The notes: generated by a model from the sequence alone, not told the origin. Positions 54,180 to 64,000 are shown, counted from the first letter of the stretch. The stretch: 64,000 bases of DNA from an uncultured Rhizobiaceae bacterium (GCA_958296345.1 CATQIJ010000004.1:36001-100000), one strand, 5' to 3'. Numbers and translations: made by a program.

Positions 54180-54207
54180 CGCTCTAGCTAATAGAGCGTA
54201 TTTTTTT
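54180..54207 (+). terminator. intrinsic terminator-like hairpin in the lysC leader
   Basis: CGCTCTA (54180-54186) pairs perfectly with TAGAGCG (54192-54198) around GCTAA and is followed by TA and seven T residues. It faces the lysC direction and ends 34 bases before the lysC start. Since no gene precedes it on this strand, it is a candidate attenuator of lysC. A possible promoter (TTGCGA 54141, TACAAA 54164) would start transcription almost at the hairpin, which complicates that reading. Confidence 0.6.
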
Positions 54208-54241
54208 GTTCTAAGTAAACTACAGTTTAAAGAGAAGACAC

Positions 54242-55483
54242 TTGGCCCGACTGGTAATGAAATTTGGTGGAACTTCGGTTGCAGATATTGAGCGCATCCA
54301 GGTTGTTGCACGTCACGTTAAACGTGAAGTAGATGCTGGCAATGAAGTTGCTGTTGTGGTTTCAGCCATGTCTGGCAAAACCAATGAACTGGTTGCCTGG
54401 ACAAAAGAAATTGCACCCATGCATGACGCGCGTGAATATGATGCGGTCGTTGCTTCTGGTGAGCAAGTAACCTCCGGTCTTCTGGCTATGGGGCTTCAAA
54501 GCATTGGTGTTGATGCTCGTTCTTGGCTTGGATGGCAAATCCCACTTAAGACTGATGCTTCGCATGGGGCAGCTCGGATTGAAGATATTGATTCAGAGTT
54601 GCTTGTTGAGCGAATCTCAGGCGGGCAAGTTGCTGTGATTGCAGGTTTTCAGGGTATCGGCCCTGATAATCGAATTGCCACACTTGGGCGTGGCGGGTCT
54701 GATACGTCTGCAGTTGCAATTGCTGCCGCAATTAACGCTGATCGTTGTGATATATATACGGATGTGGACGGTGTTTATACAACTGATCCACGTATTGAGC
54801 CACGCGCAAAGCGGATGGAAAAAATCTCTTTTGAAGAGATGTTGGAAATGGCATCTCTTGGGGCAAAAGTTTTGCAAGTGCGATCTGTTGAAATGGCGAT
54901 GATTAATGGGGTTCGCACTTTTGTACGCTCTAGTTTTGATGAGCCTGAAAGTATAAACTCGGATGAAGCGGTTGGTACGCTAATTTGTGATGAGGATGAG
55001 ATTTTGGAAAAAGAAGTTGTAACGGGCATAGCCTACACAAAAGATGAAGCTCAAATTTCGCTGCGCCGTGTTCCTGATAGACCAGGGGTTTCTGCATCAA
55101 TCTTTGGCCCGCTTGCTGATAGCCACATTAATGTGGATATGATTGTACAAAGTGTCTCTGAAGATGGTTCGAAAACAGATATGACCTTTACAGTTCCAGA
55201 TGGGGACGTTGAGAAGGCTGTTAAAGTCCTTGAAGACAAGCGTGATGATATTTCGTTTGAAGCACTTCAAAGCGATACAGGTCTGGCAAAAATCTCCGTT
55301 ATTGGGATTGGTATGCGTAGCCATGCTGGTGTAGCTTCGACAGCATTTGCCGCATTAGCTGATAAGAATATTAATATCCGTGCTATAACAACTTCGGAGA
55401 TTAAATTCTCGTTACTGATCGACGCTGATTATACAGAATTAGCAGTGCGTACGTTACATGCGGTTTATGGTTTGAATCAATAA
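54242..55483 (+). CDS. lysC: aspartate kinase
   Basis: Translation starts at a TTG (54242), giving MARLVMKFGGTSVADIERIQ, the standard Hyphomicrobiales N-terminus; AGAGAAG lies upstream. The 413-residue enzyme phosphorylates aspartate, the first step to lysine, threonine and methionine. The kinase domain has KFGGTSVA, GFQGIGPDNRIATLGRGGSDT and YTDVDGVYTTDPRI. Two ACT domains (about 265-413) carry the RVPDRPGVSASIFGPLAD and GIGMRSHAGVASTAF motifs for allosteric feedback. A terminator-like hairpin lies in its leader. Confidence 0.97.
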   Translation: MARLVMKFGGTSVADIERIQVVARHVKREVDAGNEVAVVVSAMSGKTNELVAWTKEIAPMHDAREYDAVVASGEQVTSGLLAMGLQSIGVDARSWLGWQIPLKTDASHGAARIEDIDSELLVERISGGQVAVIAGFQGIGPDNRIATLGRGGSDTSAVAIAAAINADRCDIYTDVDGVYTTDPRIEPRAKRMEKISFEEMLEMASLGAKVLQVRSVEMAMINGVRTFVRSSFDEPESINSDEAVGTLICDEDEILEKEVVTGIAYTKDEAQISLRRVPDRPGVSASIFGPLADSHINVDMIVQSVSEDGSKTDMTFTVPDGDVEKAVKVLEDKRDDISFEALQSDTGLAKISVIGIGMRSHAGVASTAFAALADKNINIRAITTSEIKFSLLIDADYTELAVRTLHAVYGLNQ

Positions 55484-55549
55484 ACTTCTAAACTTATCAG
55501 TAGTTTTACGACTAGAAACTTGGGCTATTAGCCCTTATTGGGAGGTATT

Positions 55550-57817
55550 ATGAGCTCTCAACCTAAAGGCCCTAGCGTTCTACTTCGTCGTTTGCGCGAA
55601 GTTATGGCAGAGCCACATGACCCGCAAAAGCGGCTTGATATCATTGTTGCTGATATTGCAGGCAACATGTCTGCTGAGGTATGTTCTGTTTATGTTTTAC
55701 GTGCAGATGGAATGCTTGAGCTTTATGCTTCGCAAGGTTTGAATTTAGATGCTGTTCACGTTTCTGCCCTTCGCGTTGGTCAGGGGCTTGTGGGTACGAT
55801 TGGGGTTTCTGCTAGAGCTTTAAATTTACATGACGCTCAAAAACATCCTGCATTTGAATATCTGCCTGAAACTGGCGAAGAAGTTTACAATGCATTTTTA
55901 GGGGTGCCTATATTACGTGCTGGTCGTGTACTTGGGGTCTTGGTTGTTCAGAATAAATCAAATCGCGTTTATATGGATGCGGAAGTTGAAGCGTTAGAGA
56001 CGACGGCAATGGTTCTTGGAGAATTGATTGCTACAGGTGAGTTAGAAGAACTTTCACCTAAAGGCGTTGTGCTTGATTTAAGTCGCCCTTTAACCATGGA
56101 TGGTATCTCACTTTCGGACGGAATTGGTCTGGGTTTTGTTGTGCTTCATGAGCCGCGTGTGATTGTTACTAACTTATTTAATGATCAAGTTGATGATGAA
56201 ATTAGTCGCCTTCGCGAAGCGCTGATTAAAGTTCAGGTTTCAATTGATGTACTCTTTCAAAGTGGCAATGTCCCTATTGAAGGAGAACACCGTGATGTAC
56301 TTGATGCTTACCGTATGTTTGCGCATGATCGTGGTTGGAATCGCCGTATGGAAGAGGCCATTACAAATGGCCTAACTGCAGAAGCTGCTGTTGAAAAAAT
56401 ACAAAATGACAATCGTGCCCGAATGATGAGGCAATCTGATCCTTATTTGCGCGAACGTCTCCATGACTTTGATGACTTGGCTAATAGACTGTTGCGTGAA
56501 CTGGTTGGTAAAGAACTTGGAGCAAGTGCTGCGATTATAAAGGGAGATCATGTGATTGTTGCACGCAATATGGGTGCGGCAGAGCTTTTGGATTATAATA
56601 GTAATAAGCTTCGCGGTTTGGTATTAGAAGAAGCTGCCCCTAACTCTCATGTTGTTATTGTTGCTCGAGCACTTGGCATTCCAGTTGTCGGACAACTTGC
56701 TGATTTTGTTTCTAATGCAGAGCAGGGAAACTCTATTATTGTTGATGGAGAAGCAGGTTCTGTTATGCTTCGCCCGCCGTTGGATATGGAAATTGCTTAT
56801 GCTGAAAAAGTTAAGTTTCGCGAGGGGCGCCAAAAGCAATTTGAAAAACTTCGTGACAAGCCAGCAAGAACTAAAGACGGTATAGACATAAGCCTGCTGA
56901 TGAATGCAGGTCTGATAATGGACATAAAGCAACTTGATACAAGCGGGGCTGATGGTGTTGGTCTTTTTAGAACTGAATTGCAATTCATGGTTTCAGCAAC
57001 TCTGCCACGCCCAGGAGAGCAAGAAGAATTATATCGTCATGTTTTAGATGAAGCAGGCGATAAGCCAGTTACTTTTAGAACACTTGATATTGGTGGCGAT
57101 AAGGTTCTTCCTTATTTAAAAACCTTGCAAGAAGAAAACCCTGCTATGGGGTGGCGTGCAATAAGATTGTCTCTTGATAGACCGGCGCTTCTTCGTTCGC
57201 AAATTAGGGCGCTGTTGAAAGCCTCTGCGAATCGCAATCTTAAGATGATGGTTCCGCTAGTCACAGAAGTTTGGGAAATCAATCAAGTTCGTGAGTTGAT
57301 AAAAAGAGAAGTGGAATTACAAACGCGGTTTGGTCATGAAATGCCACGCTCTCTTGAATTAGGGGCGATGCTTGAAGTGCCAAACCTGCTTTGGCAACTT
57401 GATGAATTAATGCAAGCGGTAGATTTTATTTCTGTTGGTTCAAATGATCTTTATCAATTTTGTATGGCGAGCGACCGTGGTAATGTAAATCTTGCAAACC
57501 GATATAGTCCGATGAGCAAATCTTTTTTGCGTGTTCTGAAAAGAATTGTCGATAAAGCGGATGAGTATAATACACCGCTGACCTTATGTGGTGAGATTGC
57601 TGGCAGACCAATTTCTGCGATGGCGCTTCTAGCACTGGGGTATAAAAGTATTTCTATGTCACCTATTGCGGTCGGCCCTGTCAAAGCGATGTTGATGGCG
57701 CTTAATGTCAGTGAATTACGCAAGGAACTTTTATCAACACTAGAAGATACGTCTGATCAGACTACAATCATGGAATTATTGACTGATTTTGCTGATAAGC
57801 ATGGTATTCCTTATTAG
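55550..57817 (+). CDS. ptsP: phosphoenolpyruvate--protein phosphotransferase PtsP (EI-Ntr)
   Basis: ATG 55550 directly after GGGAGG is preferred over a codon 4 triplets earlier. The 755-residue protein has an N-terminal GAF domain (about 20-165) and an EI-like body. The phosphorylated histidine is H367 in PNSHVVIVARALGIP. The PEP-binding barrel has DGVGLFRTELQFM, RTLDIGGDK, FISVGSNDLYQF and the catalytic cysteine in LTLCGEIAG. It starts the nitrogen-type PTS cascade (PtsP - NPr - EIIA-Ntr) that couples nitrogen status to regulation. It follows lysC in a conserved block. Confidence 0.96.
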   Translation: MSSQPKGPSVLLRRLREVMAEPHDPQKRLDIIVADIAGNMSAEVCSVYVLRADGMLELYASQGLNLDAVHVSALRVGQGLVGTIGVSARALNLHDAQKHPAFEYLPETGEEVYNAFLGVPILRAGRVLGVLVVQNKSNRVYMDAEVEALETTAMVLGELIATGELEELSPKGVVLDLSRPLTMDGISLSDGIGLGFVVLHEPRVIVTNLFNDQVDDEISRLREALIKVQVSIDVLFQSGNVPIEGEHRDVLDAYRMFAHDRGWNRRMEEAITNGLTAEAAVEKIQNDNRARMMRQSDPYLRERLHDFDDLANRLLRELVGKELGASAAIIKGDHVIVARNMGAAELLDYNSNKLRGLVLEEAAPNSHVVIVARALGIPVVGQLADFVSNAEQGNSIIVDGEAGSVMLRPPLDMEIAYAEKVKFREGRQKQFEKLRDKPARTKDGIDISLLMNAGLIMDIKQLDTSGADGVGLFRTELQFMVSATLPRPGEQEELYRHVLDEAGDKPVTFRTLDIGGDKVLPYLKTLQEENPAMGWRAIRLSLDRPALLRSQIRALLKASANRNLKMMVPLVTEVWEINQVRELIKREVELQTRFGHEMPRSLELGAMLEVPNLLWQLDELMQAVDFISVGSNDLYQFCMASDRGNVNLANRYSPMSKSFLRVLKRIVDKADEYNTPLTLCGEIAGRPISAMALLALGYKSISMSPIAVGPVKAMLMALNVSELRKELLSTLEDTSDQTTIMELLTDFADKHGIPY

Positions 57818-57877
57818 GTTATTCTCTGTATAACAAACTAAGAATCAAATTAGCCCCTTCTGCAGGACAAATCATTT

Positions 57878-58954
57878 ATGCTCGTACAAGAAAAATTAGA
57901 CCAATTGCTTCAGCGTCATGCGACCATTGAAGCAGAAATGCTTGAAGGGCCTGATCCAGAACAGTATGTGAAGCTTGCTTCGGAGCATTCTGAACTAGAG
58001 CCTGTAGTTAGTAAAATACTTGAGTTCATGGAGGCGCAATCTAACTTTGAAGGCGCACTTGAGATGTTGGGCGATTCTGAAACCGACGCTGAGATGAAAG
58101 AACTTGCGGAACTTGAAAAAGAAGAAGCAACACAAATCATGTCTGATTGTGAAGACGCATTAAAACTATTGCTTATTCCAAAAGATGCTGCAGATGATAA
58201 AAGTGCTATTCTTGAAATTAGGGCTGGTACAGGTGGGTCTGAAGCAGCTCTTTTTGGAGGCGATTTATTTCGCATGTATGAACGCCATGCAGCTCTTAAG
58301 GGTTGGAAGGTTGAAGTGCTTTCTGAGAGCGCTGGGGATGTTGGCGGTTATAAAGAAATTATTGCTTCCATTACAGGGCGCGGTGTATTTGCGCGTATGA
58401 AGTTTGAATCCGGTGTTCATCGCGTACAACGGGTGCCGGATACTGAATCAGGCGGACGGGTACATACCTCAGCTGCAACTGTTGCGGTGCTGCCAGAAGC
58501 AGAAGATATTGATATTGAAGTGCGTAACGAAGATATTCGTATTGATACAATGCGGGCATCAGGTGCTGGTGGTCAGCACGTTAACACGACAGATAGTGCT
58601 GTACGTATTACGCATATGCCAACTGGTATTGTGGTGCAATCTTCAGAAAAATCACAACACCAAAACCGCGCTTTTGCAATGAAAGCATTGCGTGCCAAAC
58701 TTTATGATATGGAACGCCAAAAAGCTGACCAAGAACGAGCTGATGCGCGCAAGGGGCAAGTGGGATCAGGAGACCGTTCTGAGCGAATTAGAACTTATAA
58801 TTTCCCGCAAGGCCGGATGTCAGATCATCGTATAAACTTAACACTTTATAAGCTTGATCGACTGATAATGGGTGAGGGGCTTGATGAAGTTATTGATGCG
58901 TTAGTAACTGATTATCAAGCGAATATGCTCGCAGCGATGGAAGAAGATGGCTAA
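57878..58954 (+). CDS. prfA: peptide chain release factor 1
   Basis: The 358-residue factor has the GGQ motif (G231-G232-Q233) that triggers peptide release and the RF1-specific P-x-T tripeptide (P187-D-T189) that reads UAA and UAG. The flanking [14 protein letters not shown] and [22 protein letters not shown] segments are canonical. Its stop region overlaps prmC by 8 bases, so factor and its methyltransferase are coupled. The N-terminus is a little short, but the length is within range. Confidence 0.97.
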   Translation: MLVQEKLDQLLQRHATIEAEMLEGPDPEQYVKLASEHSELEPVVSKILEFMEAQSNFEGALEMLGDSETDAEMKELAELEKEEATQIMSDCEDALKLLLIPKDAADDKSAILEIRAGTGGSEAALFGGDLFRMYERHAALKGWKVEVLSESAGDVGGYKEIIASITGRGVFARMKFESGVHRVQRVPDTESGGRVHTSAATVAVLPEAEDIDIEVRNEDIRIDTMRASGAGGQHVNTTDSAVRITHMPTGIVVQSSEKSQHQNRAFAMKALRAKLYDMERQKADQERADARKGQVGSGDRSERIRTYNFPQGRMSDHRINLTLYKLDRLIMGEGLDEVIDALVTDYQANMLAAMEEDG

Positions 58955-59786
58955 AGCAGAAACAGTATCGAAGCTTTTATTTAAGGCAGCTTCGTTATTT
59001 TCAAAAGCAAGCCTTGATACACCTGAATTTGATTCAAAGCTTCTTTTGCAAGAGGCTAGTGGCTATTCAAATGTGGAAATGATTTCTAGATCAAAAGAAG
59101 CTTTGCAAAGTGATGTTTGTGAGGATTTTTGGGTTTTAGTTGAGCGCCGTTTAAAATTTGAGCCTGTTCATAGAATTTTGGGTCACCGTGATTTTTATGG
59201 ACGTAATTTTATATTATCTGATGAGACTTTAATTCCGCGCCCTGATACGGAAACGCTTGTTGAAGAGGTTATAAAACTTGCCCCTTCAACTGTGTTAGAA
59301 CTTGGAACTGGATCAGGTGCCATTGCTGTTAGTTTGGCGGCAGAATTATCTAATCTACAAATTATTGCTACCGACATTTCAAAAGGAGCATTAGATACTG
59401 CATTAGGAAATGCGACTACTCATGGTGTTGCTGAGCAAATTAGGTTTGTTGAAGCTGACTTATTTGAGAGCCTTGAAGGTAAGTTTGATCTGGTTGTCTC
59501 AAATCCACCATATATTCCATCTGAAGATATGAAAGCTTTGCAAAAAGAAGTGCGCTGCTTTGATCCTTCTCGAGCATTAGGTGGCGGTGATGATGGCTTG
59601 GAATTTTATCGTAATATATTGGAGAAATCACGCGAATTTTTAAATCCACACGGCAAGGTTTGTGTGGAAATTGGTATAGGTCAAGAGGATGATGTCTCAT
59701 CAATCGCTTTGGCGAACGGGTTTGCTGATATTCTTGTTATTAAAGACATAAATCGAATAAACCGTGTGATAATTGCTAGCATTTGA
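58947..59786 (+). CDS. prmC: release factor glutamine methyltransferase
   Basis: The 279-residue enzyme methylates the glutamine of the GGQ motif in RF1 and RF2. The SAM-binding [15 protein letters not shown] (117-131) and the N186-P-P-Y189 catalytic motif in [10 protein letters not shown] are present, as is the N-terminal helical domain ending in FYGRNF...LIPRPDTE. It overlaps prfA. Length and motifs are standard. Confidence 0.96.
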   Translation: MAKAETVSKLLFKAASLFSKASLDTPEFDSKLLLQEASGYSNVEMISRSKEALQSDVCEDFWVLVERRLKFEPVHRILGHRDFYGRNFILSDETLIPRPDTETLVEEVIKLAPSTVLELGTGSGAIAVSLAAELSNLQIIATDISKGALDTALGNATTHGVAEQIRFVEADLFESLEGKFDLVVSNPPYIPSEDMKALQKEVRCFDPSRALGGGDDGLEFYRNILEKSREFLNPHGKVCVEIGIGQEDDVSSIALANGFADILVIKDINRINRVIIASI

Positions 59787-60058
59787 TTGGTAAACTGTGG
59801 CAAAATCGCACTTTTCAGTGATTATTAAGCTTAGTCGTAAGAAAAGGCTTGGCATATCTGATTGAAACGTCTAATCATACTGTGTCGAAAGATCGTATTT
59901 AACGAACATTCGAAACTCCGTCCATGTCAAGATGATTACTGTCAGGGGCAGGGCGGGTAGCCGATAGTGTAGGGCTTTTCAGGAAATATTTAACATTCAT
60001 ATGGCTAAAATTCTGTTTTCGAACGAAACACGATTAATGTGTAGAGCATAGGTAGTCG
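59787..60058 (+). other. leader region before DUF4167 gene with a GC-rich segment
   Basis: The 272 bases contain no gene. The stretch 59945-59980 (CAGGGGCAGGGCGGGTAGCC and neighbours) is markedly GC-rich against an AT-rich surround and is followed by TTTTCAGG. I recall similar sequence before DUF4167 genes of other Hyphomicrobiales, which would make it a conserved leader or small RNA, but this is from memory. No perfect terminator is visible. Confidence 0.3.
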
Positions 60059-60637
60059 ATGAGACAATCAAACCAAAAATCAAGATCACGTGGTAGAGGC
60101 CGTAAACCTCAAAATCCAATGAGCCGTAACTTTGAAAGTAACGGACCAGACGTAAAGATACGTGGTAACGCTGCTCATATTGCAGAAAAATATTCAACAT
60201 TAGCACGTGATTGCTTATCTAATGGTGATCGCGTAATTGCTGAAAACTATTTGCAACATGCTGAGCATTACAATCGCATTGTGGCTGCTGCTCAGCAACA
60301 AGCAGACGAGCGTGCTGCTGAAATGGCTGCAAGAAATCCACAGCCAAATGTTGAAAATCAAAAAAATAATGAAGAGCAGGCTTCATCGCCAAATGAAAAT
60401 GCAGAAGTTTCAGTAAAGGCTGATGAGCAAGCTGAAGTTGCTAATGAGAATGTGCAAGTAGAAGCTGCTCCAAAAGAGCGCAAAAACACGCGTAATCGTA
60501 GACCTCGCAAACAGCCTGTAGCTGAAGCAACTAATAACTCAGAAGATGAGCCTGCTGTAAATGGTGAGGTTATTTCTGACGACGCTGCGAAATTACCGGA
60601 TAGTCTTCTTGGAGGTATAGTTGCTGAAGAAGGCTAA
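60059..60637 (+). CDS. DUF4167 domain protein
   Basis: The 192-residue protein has the conserved DUF4167 domain at the N-terminus: basic RQSNQKSRSRGRGRKPQNP, then SNGPDVKIRGNAAHIAEKYS and GDRVIAENYLQHAEHYNRI (about 1-80). A long low-complexity tail follows, rich in E, N, A and Q, with a basic NTRNRRPRKQP patch. The function is unknown; the RG/K-rich start and an RNA-associated neighbourhood suggest nucleic-acid binding. The family is limited to alphaproteobacteria. A terminator follows. Confidence 0.92.
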   Translation: MRQSNQKSRSRGRGRKPQNPMSRNFESNGPDVKIRGNAAHIAEKYSTLARDCLSNGDRVIAENYLQHAEHYNRIVAAAQQQADERAAEMAARNPQPNVENQKNNEEQASSPNENAEVSVKADEQAEVANENVQVEAAPKERKNTRNRRPRKQPVAEATNNSEDEPAVNGEVISDDAAKLPDSLLGGIVAEEG

Positions 60638-60664
60638 TCAATAAATTTTCGTATTAAAATTTTA

Positions 60665-60688
60665 GGAGAGCAAATGCTCCCCTTTTTT
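60665..60688 (+). terminator. intrinsic terminator of the DUF4167 gene
   Basis: GGAGAGCA (60665-60672) pairs with TGCTCCCC (60675-60682) with one mismatch and is followed by six T residues. It lies 27 bases after the DUF4167 stop. Confidence 0.8.
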
Positions 60689-60840
60689 ATGTTCTTTTAT
60701 GAATATAAAGACTTGCTCTTTAACTGATCAAAATCAATTCCCATATCTATAATAACAGTACGCTACTGAGTTAGGTGCTGAAATTTCAAAACGCATTTCT
60801 TGTGCTGCTAAGCAGGTGAGAGATCTAAAGGAGTTTAATT

Positions 60841-63462
60841 ATGGATATCGAAAAATATACTGATCGGATGAAAGGGTTTATCCAGTCAGCTCAAACGGGT
60901 GCTTTGTCCCAAGAACACCAACAATTTATTCCAGAGCATCTTTTAAAAGTTTTGTTGGATGATAGTGAAGGGCTTTGTGCAGGGTTAATTGAAAAATCTG
61001 GTGGTGATATAAAAGCTGTTCGTAGATCGTTAGATAAAGCTTTATCTTCACAACCCAGTGTTTCTGGTGGGAATGGTCAGCTATATTTATCTGCTGATAT
61101 GGCAAAGCTTTATGAGCAAGCTGAAAAAGCAGCCAAGAAAGCAGGCGATAGTTTTGTTTCTGTAGAACGTATGTTGCTTGCAATGACGTTAGACCCAAAA
61201 TCACCGACTGCAAAACATCTTAAGGCTGGTAATGTTGAGCCAAAATCACTTAACTCAGCTATCGAGGAAATCCGCAAAGGGCGAACAGCTGATAGTGCAA
61301 GTGCTGAATCAGCTTATGATGCCTTGAAGAAATATGCTCGTGATTTAACTGCAGATGCTCGGGATGGGCGGCTTGATCCTGTCATTGGACGTGATGAAGA
61401 AATTCGCCGCTCTATTCAAGTGCTTTCGCGGCGCACAAAAAACAATCCTGTTTTAATTGGTGAACCTGGTGTTGGTAAAACTGCTATTGCAGAAGGTCTC
61501 GCACTTCGTATCGTTAATGGTGATGTCCCTGAGTCATTGAAAGATAAGCAGCTTTTATCTCTTGATATGGGCGCTTTGATTGCAGGCGCAAAATATCGTG
61601 GTGAATTTGAAGAGCGACTGAAGGCTGTTCTTTCTGAAGTTCAATCTGCGAATGGTAAGATTATACTCTTTATAGATGAGATGCATACACTTGTGGGAGC
61701 GGGAGCTTCTGAAGGTTCAATGGATGCGTCCAATTTATTGAAGCCTGCACTTGCAAGAGGTGAGTTACATTGTGTTGGTGCAACCACGCTGAATGAATAT
61801 CGCAGACATGTAGAGAAAGACACAGCATTAGCGCGTCGGTTCCAGCCTGTTTTTGTCAGTGAGCCTGATGTTGCGGATACGGTTTCAATTTTACGTGGTA
61901 TTAAAGAAAAATACGAGGTGCATCACGGTATTCGCATAAGCGATTCTGCACTTGTTTCAGCCGCTAACTTATCTAACCGATATATTACGGATAGGTTTTT
62001 GCCTGATAAGGCAATCGATTTGATGGATGAAGCTGCTTCGCGTCTTCGGATGCAGGTGGATTCAAAGCCAGAAGAGTTAGATGAAATTGATCGACGTTTG
62101 ATTCAACTAAAAATTGAACGTGAGGCACTGTTAAAAGAGACAGATAAAGCATCAAAAGAGCGTTTGAAAACTTTGGAAGATGAATTAGCGCAATTGCAAG
62201 AAAAAGCTGACATTCTTACAACTCGATGGGAAAATGAGAAAAACCGCCTTTCCGGCGCACAAAACCTCAAAGAACATTTAGATCAAGCACGAAATGAGCT
62301 TGAACAAGCGCAGCGCAGTGGTGATCTGGCAAAAGCTGGAGAGCTTTCTTACGGAACGATTCCGCTTCTTGAAAAGCAAATTGCTGATATTGAAGATGCA
62401 GAGCAAGACGATAGTGCGACTTCTATGGTTGAGGAAACCGTAACGCCAGACCATATTGCGCATATTGTTTCAAGATGGACCGGGATTCCAGTCGATAAAA
62501 TGCTGGAAGGCGAGCGTGACAAACTTCTTCGTATGGAAGATGAGCTTGCCAAACAGGTTGTTGGTCAAGGAAAAGCTGTTCAGGCTGTATCAAAAGCAGT
62601 TCGTAGGTCTCGCGCTGGCTTGCAAGACCCATCCCGTCCAATTGGTTCCTTTATGTTTTTAGGGCCAACAGGTGTTGGTAAGACAGAACTTACAAAAGCA
62701 TTGGCTGATTTCTTATTTGACGATCAGAGCGCAATGCTTCGCATTGATATGTCTGAACATATGGAAAAACATTCTGTTGCACGCCTGATTGGTGCACCTC
62801 CAGGGTATGTTGGTTATGATGAAGGTGGGGCTTTAACGGAAAGTGTTCGCCGTCGACCTTATCAAGTCATATTATTTGATGAGATTGAAAAAGCGCATCC
62901 GGATGTTTTTAATGTACTCTTACAAGTGCTTGATGATGGCCGTTTGACTGATGGTCAGGGGAGAACGGTTGATTTTTCTAATACAATGATCGTTATGACT
63001 TCAAATATGGGCGCTGAGTTCTTAGTCGCTCTTAATGATGATGAAGAAGTCTCTTCCGTTCGCGAACAGGTAATGGAAGTTGTGCGCAGTTCATTCCGTC
63101 CAGAGTTTCTTAATCGTATTGATGAGGTTGTCTTGTTCGAGCGTCTTAAGAAAAGTGACATGGCAGGCATTGTTGAAATTCAACTTCGCCATTTGCGCGG
63201 TTTACTTACCGATCGCCGTATTGAACTTGAGTTGGATGATAGTGCAATTAACTGGATTGCAGAACGTGGTTATGAGCCTGCATATGGCGCGAGGCCTTTA
63301 AAACGTGTCATACAATCAGAATTACAGGATTTACTAGCTGAAAAAATTCTTTCAGGAGAAATTACTGATGGTATGGTTGTAAAAGTGCTGACATCAAATG
63401 ATAAACTGGTGCTGAAAGCTTCATCGCGACTTAATAAAGATGATCATAAAACCGCAGCTTGA
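60841..63462 (+). CDS. clpB: ATP-dependent disaggregase ClpB
   Basis: The 873-residue AAA+ chaperone rescues aggregated proteins with DnaK. It has the N-terminal Clp repeats, first Walker [16 protein letters not shown] (about 207-221), a coiled-coil middle domain (about 400-525, rich in E, K, L and R), second Walker [15 protein letters not shown], and the conserved [16 protein letters not shown] pore segment. The length and domain order are complete. AGGAG precedes the ATG. It is probably stress-induced, but I see no clear heat-shock promoter in the 200-base upstream region. Confidence 0.97.
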   Translation: MDIEKYTDRMKGFIQSAQTGALSQEHQQFIPEHLLKVLLDDSEGLCAGLIEKSGGDIKAVRRSLDKALSSQPSVSGGNGQLYLSADMAKLYEQAEKAAKKAGDSFVSVERMLLAMTLDPKSPTAKHLKAGNVEPKSLNSAIEEIRKGRTADSASAESAYDALKKYARDLTADARDGRLDPVIGRDEEIRRSIQVLSRRTKNNPVLIGEPGVGKTAIAEGLALRIVNGDVPESLKDKQLLSLDMGALIAGAKYRGEFEERLKAVLSEVQSANGKIILFIDEMHTLVGAGASEGSMDASNLLKPALARGELHCVGATTLNEYRRHVEKDTALARRFQPVFVSEPDVADTVSILRGIKEKYEVHHGIRISDSALVSAANLSNRYITDRFLPDKAIDLMDEAASRLRMQVDSKPEELDEIDRRLIQLKIEREALLKETDKASKERLKTLEDELAQLQEKADILTTRWENEKNRLSGAQNLKEHLDQARNELEQAQRSGDLAKAGELSYGTIPLLEKQIADIEDAEQDDSATSMVEETVTPDHIAHIVSRWTGIPVDKMLEGERDKLLRMEDELAKQVVGQGKAVQAVSKAVRRSRAGLQDPSRPIGSFMFLGPTGVGKTELTKALADFLFDDQSAMLRIDMSEHMEKHSVARLIGAPPGYVGYDEGGALTESVRRRPYQVILFDEIEKAHPDVFNVLLQVLDDGRLTDGQGRTVDFSNTMIVMTSNMGAEFLVALNDDEEVSSVREQVMEVVRSSFRPEFLNRIDEVVLFERLKKSDMAGIVEIQLRHLRGLLTDRRIELELDDSAINWIAERGYEPAYGARPLKRVIQSELQDLLAEKILSGEITDGMVVKVLTSNDKLVLKASSRLNKDDHKTAA

Positions 63463-63521
63463 TTGCAGTTTTACTTTGCTTAGCTTATCCTTGTCTTGGG
63501 CAATGAATTGATGGGCAGAAT

Positions 63522-63893
63522 ATGATTACTTATTTAGAGTACAATATATTTTGCTCTTCCCTACCGGCAACCAATAAGGTTATCCAGTGGGGTGGGGCAC
63601 ATGTATGGAAAGTTGGCGAAAAAGTTTTTGCCATTGGCGGTTGGTCAAAAGAAGAGGATCCTTATGTCACCTTCAAATGCTCACCTCAAAGCTATGAGAT
63701 TATGAAAGATCAGCCAGGTCTTCGTCCTGCTCCATATTTTGCTTCGCGCGGAATGAAGTGGATACAAATGATTAGCGATGAAAGTTTAAGCAAGGACGAT
63801 TTAAAACTTTACCTGCGCGAATCACATAGACTTGCATCGCTTAATCTCAGTAAAAAACGCCAAAAAGAACTGGGCTTGGATCAAGCCATATAG
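63522..63893 (+). CDS. MmcQ/YjbR family DNA-binding-like protein
   Basis: The 123-residue protein has the MmcQ/YjbR (CyaY-like fold) signature: NIFCSSLPATNKVIQWGGAHVWKVGEKVFAIGG (in parts, ~8-40), VTFKCSPQSYEIMKDQPGLRPAPYFASRGMKWIQM. The family may bind DNA or be involved in stress responses; the activity is undefined. It lies 59 bases after clpB on the same strand and is convergent with the gene cut by the window end. Confidence 0.9.
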   Translation: MITYLEYNIFCSSLPATNKVIQWGGAHVWKVGEKVFAIGGWSKEEDPYVTFKCSPQSYEIMKDQPGLRPAPYFASRGMKWIQMISDESLSKDDLKLYLRESHRLASLNLSKKRQKELGLDQAI

Positions 63894-63895
63894 TT

Positions 63896-64000
63896 CTAGT
63901 TTAAAGCAAGTTCATTAGATGCTTCTGGATTTACGAGTTGGTCAATTCGAGCTTTTTCCGACAAATAAGTATCCAGCTCTATGTCTTTAAGAACTTTGCC
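63896..64000 (-). CDS. unidentified protein, C-terminal 34 residues (cut by window edge)
   Basis: On the minus strand an open frame enters from the right edge and ends at TAG (complement of 63896-63898). It encodes GKVLKDIELDTYLSEKARI and ends ...PEASNELALN. The short piece is too small to name; the stop lies two bases after the YjbR stop on the opposite strand, a tight convergent arrangement. The C-terminal helix-like stretch with VNPEAS recalls lyase C-termini only faintly. Confidence 0.5.
   Translation of the reverse strand, partial: GKVLKDIELDTYLSEKARIDQLVNPEASNELALN

Noticed and set aside
54061..54291. Possible lysC leader peptide frame
   Set aside because: It contains no run of lysine, threonine or other regulatory codons and reads through the terminator hairpin into lysC in another frame.
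63440..63475. Possible terminator at the clpB stop
   Set aside because: The stem is short with a mismatch and overlaps the stop codon; the T-tract is weak.
1..64000. CRISPR arrays, prophage, insertion sequences, toxin-antitoxin or restriction systems
   Set aside because: I looked for direct-repeat arrays, transposase, phage or defence-type proteins and saw none; XerD here is the chromosomal housekeeping recombinase.

Overview
The window reads as chromosomal DNA of a marine alphaproteobacterium, most likely of the order Hyphomicrobiales (Rhizobiales), with fairly low GC and many T- or A-ending codons. The evidence is gene content and gene order. Blocks such as rpoH - carD - fdxA - S4 protein - Suv3-like helicase, bolA / J-domain - cobS - cobT - phytase-like esterase, xerD - aroK - aroB - CNNM protein, secA / PPIase - argJ - GNAT - mutT, and lysC - ptsP - prfA - prmC - DUF4167 - clpB are typical of that order. 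A DddP-type DMSP lyase points to a marine habitat. These assignments come from recognising protein families by eye; no database search was possible.

Layout. 1-4.1 kb: a gene cut by the window edge, a 0.7 kb non-coding stretch with inverted repeats, a 51-residue DUF2256 gene, an NDUFA9-like gene, then three consecutive broken genes (TauE/SafE frameshift, PilZ nonsense codon, MFS exporter with deletion and frameshift). 4.2-11 kb: dddP, an OmpA-like lipoprotein with a textbook terminator, a membrane protein, tRNA-Arg(CCT), UDP-glucose dehydrogenase, an M48 peptidase without an obvious start codon, and a sigma-32-type factor. 11-17 kb: carD, ferredoxin, S4 protein, a helicase split by three single-base indels, a DUF3108 gene with a homopolymer frameshift, and rpmB. 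17-26 kb: queuosine-precursor transporter, cobalt chelatase genes, bolA, and a divergent LysR / acyl-CoA dehydrogenase-like pair. 25-45.5 kb: mostly core metabolism and housekeeping (recombination, shikimate, fatty acid, secretion, arginine, nucleotide clean-up), two Flp-pilin-type genes, and an unusual IlvD/Edd dehydratase next to an aldo/keto reductase.

45.5-53.3 kb is the clearest accessory segment. It holds a LysR regulator, a complete TRAP transporter, a three-component flavoenzyme of opine/D-hydroxyproline dehydrogenase type (FAD oxidase, small [2Fe-2S] protein, FAD/[2Fe-2S] pyridine-nucleotide oxidoreductase) and a RidA-family protein, all co-directional and tightly packed. Its composition is visibly more GC-rich than the flanks, and short inverted-repeat elements lie on both sides. 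I infer a transferred catabolic unit: uptake of an organic acid or opine-like amine, oxidation to an imine, and imine hydrolysis by RidA. The substrate is not readable from sequence. The window closes with ubiG, lysC, ptsP, prfA, prmC, DUF4167, clpB, a YjbR-family gene and the 3' end of another gene.

Two cautions. First, several genes carry one-base indels that restore full-length family members when corrected. This is either real decay or residual sequencing error, and reads are needed to decide. Second, the organosulfur theme (dddP and a desulfinase-like acyl-CoA dehydrogenase) rests on recalled motifs, not on alignment.
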